Shown here: in pieces, positions 6,476-7,982 of the stretch
Layout: every line of letters starts with the position of its first letter
How positions within the stretch are numbered: position 1 is the stretch's first letter
NCBI GenBank assembly: GCA_963621965.1
Contig: CAVFGN010000055.1
Location: 1 to 7,982 of the forward strand
Origin: JAEELC01 sp963621965
GTDB lineage: Bacteria > Bacillota_I > Bacilli_A > Acholeplasmatales > Anaeroplasmataceae
Direction of reading: 5' to 3'
DNA length: 7,982 nucleotides
Notes under the pieces: generated by a model
The model's input: the letters and a program-made list of their open reading frames with translations, nothing else
Database searches by the model: none
Told to the model about the DNA's origin: nothing
Program-made: the position numbers and the translations under genes

Positions 6476-6793
6476 TTAATTGTTAATGTAACTATGGAGT
6501 CTATTAATAACTCTCTCTATATCAATTACAATATTAGGCTTACATTCTTCATCATCAGATGTTGTAGCTTTAATATCATAATCTCGAACTGACACATGAC
6601 CATCACTACTAAAGTAGGTAGGTTCATCATCAGATGACACATCTTCAAATGAGATGTCAATGACAATATGAATATCAATTACATTGATAATGTCATCAAG
6701 TTCATATTCATAAGAATTATAAATATCTTGATGATCATCCCAATTAATATCTTCTTCAATATCGTCTACTAAAATGTCTGTATAGTCTTTCAT
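6476..6793 (-). CDS. Small, extremely acidic hypothetical protein, 105 residues
   Basis: The frame is open from an ATG at 6889, but the upstream 32 codons overlap both a terminator hairpin (6807-6830) and the end of the preceding gene, so the ATG at 6793 (MKDYTDILVDDIEED) is chosen. The product has about 30 Asp/Glu against about 6 Lys/Arg by my count, giving a net charge near -24. It alternates acidic and Ile/Val residues (ELDDIINVIDIHIVIDISF), suggesting beta strands, and ends in a helix (DIERVINRLHSYINN). No family is recognised. Strongly acidic small phage proteins are sometimes DNA mimics or inhibitors, but nothing here proves that. Terminator-like hairpins lie immediately before and after it, so it may form its own short transcript. 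Confidence 0.75.
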   Translation of the reverse strand: MKDYTDILVDDIEEDINWDDHQDIYNSYEYELDDIINVIDIHIVIDISFEDVSSDDEPTYFSSDGHVSVRDYDIKATTSDDEECKPNIVIDIERVINRLHSYINN

Positions 6794-6830
6794 AATAAAA
6801 AAAATCCTCATCTTACATAAGTAAGATGAG
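6794..6830 (-). terminator. Intrinsic terminator abutting a start codon
   Basis: CTCATCTTAC (6807-6816) and GTAAGATGAG (6821-6830) form a 10-bp perfect stem with a 4-nt loop. On the minus strand it is followed by GA, eight T residues (6804-6797), ATT and then ATG (6793). This is a textbook intrinsic terminator 15 nt after the stop of the 6846-7190 gene, and its U-tract is also the leader of the next gene. Confidence 0.85.
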
Positions 6831-6845
6831 AACTCAGAAAAAGTA

Positions 6846-7190
6846 TTAACTAATGATTGGAGACCATTCAAAGGAATGATTCTCAGCAATCAATTTACAA
6901 TGAACATTAAGCCTTTCAGCTTCAGGCATCTTTTTCCAATGCTTTATGTCCTGCGCCTTAACACTAGGACAACCAGCTTCAGAAATATAATAATTAACTT
7001 GATCCTCGTTTAATCTCACTCTCTTTATACAAGAGTGATAAGTAGGATCTTTATAATTATTATAAGGTACAAACTTCTTATCAGACATAACTCGTCTAAT
7101 AAGATTCTTCGAAGAAGAATTCTTGCCACGTGTGGCAAGGCGTCCCTCCAAGTTAATGGTCAGGACGACTTTACAATTTTTAAGTTTCAT
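6846..7190 (-). CDS. Small hypothetical protein, up to 114 residues (start uncertain)
   Basis: Not recognised by function. The confident part runs from Met35 (ATG 7088): MSDKKFVPYNNYKDP, then CIKRVRLNEDQVNYYISEAGCP (54-75), VKAQDIKHWKKMPEAERLNVH (77-97) and a short Trp-containing tail. The 'Gly-Cys-Pro ... W-K-K-M-x-x-x-E-R-x-N-V-H' pattern suggests a compact helical protein. The longer start (7190) adds 34 basic residues and begins 20 nt after the tmRNA 3' end. The DNA for that extension contains two adjacent hairpins (7104-7120 and 7122-7139), so it may instead be untranslated leader and the protein may be only 80 residues. A strong terminator follows the stop. Confidence 0.65.
   Translation of the reverse strand: MKLKNCKVVLTINLEGRLATRGKNSSSKNLIRRVMSDKKFVPYNNYKDPTYHSCIKRVRLNEDQVNYYISEAGCPSVKAQDIKHWKKMPEAERLNVHCKLIAENHSFEWSPIIS
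7104..7139. other. Two adjacent stem-loops just before the internal start at 7088
   Basis: ATTCTTC (7104-7110) pairs with GAAGAAT (7114-7120), and CTTGCCAC (7122-7129) pairs with GTGGCAAG (7132-7139) across two bases. The second is more GC-rich than its surroundings. They lie either in the first codons of the 114-residue version of the gene or in the leader of the 80-residue version, between the tmRNA 3' end and ATG 7088. No U-tract follows. Confidence 0.5.
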
Positions 7191-7210
7191 ATCTTATAGA
7201 TATAAATAAG

Positions 7211-7523
7211 TGGAGTATGGCGGAGTCGAACCGCCGTCTTTAAATTAATTAAATTATAGAAGCTTTACCAAGATGTTATTTACAGTAACTTTTCTGATGA
7301 CCTTTGAGAAAGACCATAAAAACAACCCTTAAAAAAAACTATGAACTACACCTTTCTGTTCCTAAGCAAGTGCTGCTTGGTTCTTATGCTGCGACCCTAT
7401 TCAAATGATGACGCAAAGAACGACGATAATTAAATTTGTCAATTAATGTTTTTGAGCATTTTAAGTATGCACATACTCTTGGTTCTATAAATCATCAACC
7501 TAAATCAAACACCCAGATACCCC
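7211..7523 (-). ncRNA. ssrA: tmRNA (transfer-messenger RNA)
   Basis: The 5' end GGGGTAT (7523-7517) pairs with ATACTCC (7218-7212) as a 7-bp acceptor stem containing G3-U70, the alanine identity pair, with discriminator A (7211). The T-arm is GGCGG-TTCGACT-CCGCC. TTATAGAA (7490-7483) pairs with TTCTATAA (7261-7254) as helix P2, and hairpins such as 7361-7380 fit the P5/pseudoknot region. The 5' segment has TTTGATTTAGG where tmRNAs have TTCGACGGG. A frame ending GTC-GCA-GCA-TAA (7395-7384) gives a tag ending Val-Ala-Ala; by distance from the 5' end (about 90 nt) the resume codon should lie near 7430-7440, giving roughly NYRRSLRHHLNRVAA, three residues more or less. The molecule frees stalled ribosomes and tags the nascent protein for proteolysis. 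CCA is not encoded. At 313 nt it is shorter than the E. coli form (363 nt). It starts 3 nt after tRNA-Ser. Confidence 0.9.
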
Positions 7524-7526
7524 TAG

Positions 7527-7611
7527 CGGAAGCTATAGGATTCGAACCTATGGACCGTCACCGATCGGTGGTTTTCAAGACCACTACATTAGACCACTCT
7601 GTCAAACTTCC
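7527..7611 (-). tRNA. tRNA-Ser (anticodon UGA)
   Basis: An 85-nt class II tRNA. Acceptor GGAAGTT pairs with AGCTTCC (one G-U), discriminator G as in serine tRNAs. The anticodon stem GTGGT/ACCAC closes the loop CTTGAAA, with anticodon UGA reading UCA. The long variable arm GATC/GGTC follows, and the T-arm is ATAGG-TTCGAAT-CCTAT. CCA is not encoded; CTA follows and then the tmRNA begins, so both RNAs likely come from one precursor cut by RNase P and the 3' trimming enzymes. A UCA-reading tRNA would suit an AT-rich genome. Confidence 0.96.
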
Positions 7612-7612
7612 A

Positions 7613-7772
7613 ATTAGGCTTTATCCTGCAGGTAGCCTAATAACCTAAGAATCGAGTAAATTCTTTTATATCATACCCTTGATATAAGCATTGGCTATGT
7701 AGCGCAACATAACCTAAAAAGATTATTAACTAAAAAGTTAAGAGTCTCAAAGTTAATAAGAGCTTTTTAACT
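7613..7772 (-). other. Tandem array of stem-loops upstream of tRNA-Ser
   Basis: The 188-nt gap between the upstream CDS and the tRNA holds no ORF I can support but at least six short inverted repeats: ATTAGGCT 7613-7620 with 7634-7641; AAGAAT 7647-7652 with 7660-7665; TATATCA 7667-7673 with 7680-7686; GGCTATGT 7693-7700 with 7707-7714; TTAACT 7726-7731 with 7736-7741; AGTTAA 7751-7756 with 7767-7772. In the 7693-7714 hairpin one pair is G-U on the minus strand but C-A on the plus strand, so it folds better as minus-strand RNA. I could not build a canonical cloverleaf from it. It may be a structured leader of the tRNA/tmRNA precursor, a decayed tRNA cluster or an unknown small RNA. Confidence 0.45.
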
Positions 7773-7799
7773 CCCTTAAAAGCGCTATAACTTATCAGG

Positions 7800-7982
7800 C
7801 TATAAATTCTCAACCTGATTTTTTGTAATCCTACGAATAGTAATAACAAAAGTAATCTCATCATTACTCAATGTGGTATGACGAATATCACCCTTTTTTG
7901 TAACATTACCTCGTAACTCACACATTAACCTATGCATCGCATTAACTGCAATGTTTTTAGCACGACGCTCACTGGGAGTAAT
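7800..7982 (-). CDS. C-terminal end of an unidentified protein, runs off the right edge
   Basis: An open frame enters from the right edge and ends at TAG (7802-7800), giving 60 C-terminal residues beginning ITPSERRAKNIAVNAMHRLM and ending with a beta-like stretch (DEITFVITIRRITKNQ) and VENL. The residue composition is natural for a coding sequence (amphipathic helix with A-M-H-R-L-M, then strand) and the strand agrees with all other genes. The family is not recognised, and the start lies outside the window. The sequence ATCAGG/CCTGAT (7795-7800 with 7814-7819) makes a 6-bp hairpin across the stop codon, followed by T6 only on the plus strand. Confidence 0.75.
   Translation of the reverse strand: MTPSERRAKNIAVNAMHRLMCELRGNVTKKGDIRHTTLSNDEITFVITIRRITKNQVENL

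Noticed and set aside
6794..6889. N-terminal extension of the 6476-6793 gene to ATG 6889
   Set aside because: It would overlap the end of the preceding gene and be translated through a strong terminator hairpin.
7436..7648. Plus-strand open frame of 70 codons
   Set aside because: It lies antisense across the tRNA-Ser and the 5' part of the tmRNA, whose structures are well supported.
7613..7720. A second tRNA upstream of tRNA-Ser
   Set aside because: No T-arm with a TTCGA-type loop and no pairing acceptor could be found on either strand; only simple hairpins are seen.
7795..7825. Plus-strand terminator (ATCAGG/CCTGAT followed by T6)
   Set aside because: No plus-strand gene lies upstream, the stem is only 6 bp with a 13-nt loop, and it overlaps the end of a minus-strand coding sequence.
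1..7982. CRISPR array or insertion sequence
   Set aside because: No regularly spaced direct repeats, no transposase-like protein and no terminal inverted repeats bounding a gene were seen.

Overview
The window looks like a piece of a phage or phage-like mobile element that infects gut Bacteroidales. Every gene I can support lies on the minus strand. Genes are small, AT-rich and tightly spaced, and there is no Shine-Dalgarno signal before the starts I looked at; they are preceded by A/T-rich leader. A class II tRNA and a tmRNA sit side by side among short proteins of unknown function. The host assignment rests mainly on the truncated left-hand protein, whose last visible residues (EYVDLGLSVKWATCNVGAT) match a motif common in Bacteroidales proteins, and on the 393-899 product, which resembles a family I recall from Bacteroidales genomes and their phages. 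A bacterial chromosomal island cannot be excluded from 8 kb.

Read in the direction of transcription (right to left): the C-terminal 60 codons of an unidentified protein (7800-7982); about 170 nt made almost entirely of short stem-loops; a tRNA-Ser(UGA) (7527-7611); a 313-nt tmRNA (7211-7523) starting three bases after the tRNA; then five small hypothetical genes (about 7190 down to 5009), several separated by terminator-like hairpins, two of which run straight into the next start codon. Next comes an 18-bp perfect inverted repeat (4971-5009), and then a three-gene cassette: a large restriction-modification-like fusion protein carrying an intein (1451-4930), a putative mono-ADP-ribosyltransferase (912-1445) and a Bacteroidales-type hypothetical protein (393-899). 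The cassette ends in a terminator-like hairpin (350-383), followed by the start of another protein that runs off the left edge (1-231).

The most striking object is the 1159-residue protein. Its N-terminus has a PD-(D/E)xK nuclease pattern with a QxxxY motif, followed by a connector and an N6-adenine DNA methyltransferase (motif IV NPPYG). The methyltransferase SAM-binding motif I is split in two by a 345-residue LAGLIDADG intein. Removing it restores WDNCCGTHNL and an 814-residue enzyme of type IIG-like layout. Hand counts on a few sequence lines give roughly 35-42% GC in the exteins against 23-28% in neighbouring genes, which suggests separate acquisition. The two genes following at 5 and 12 nt appear co-transcribed with it. 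Together they read as an accessory module (exclusion of competing DNA or modification of host or phage components), but that role is inferred.

The tRNA and tmRNA would support translation and ribosome rescue during infection. The tmRNA is identified by its acceptor stem with the alanine-type G3-U70 pair, T-arm, P2 helix, and a reading frame ending in Val-Ala-Ala-stop; its predicted tag is unusually basic.
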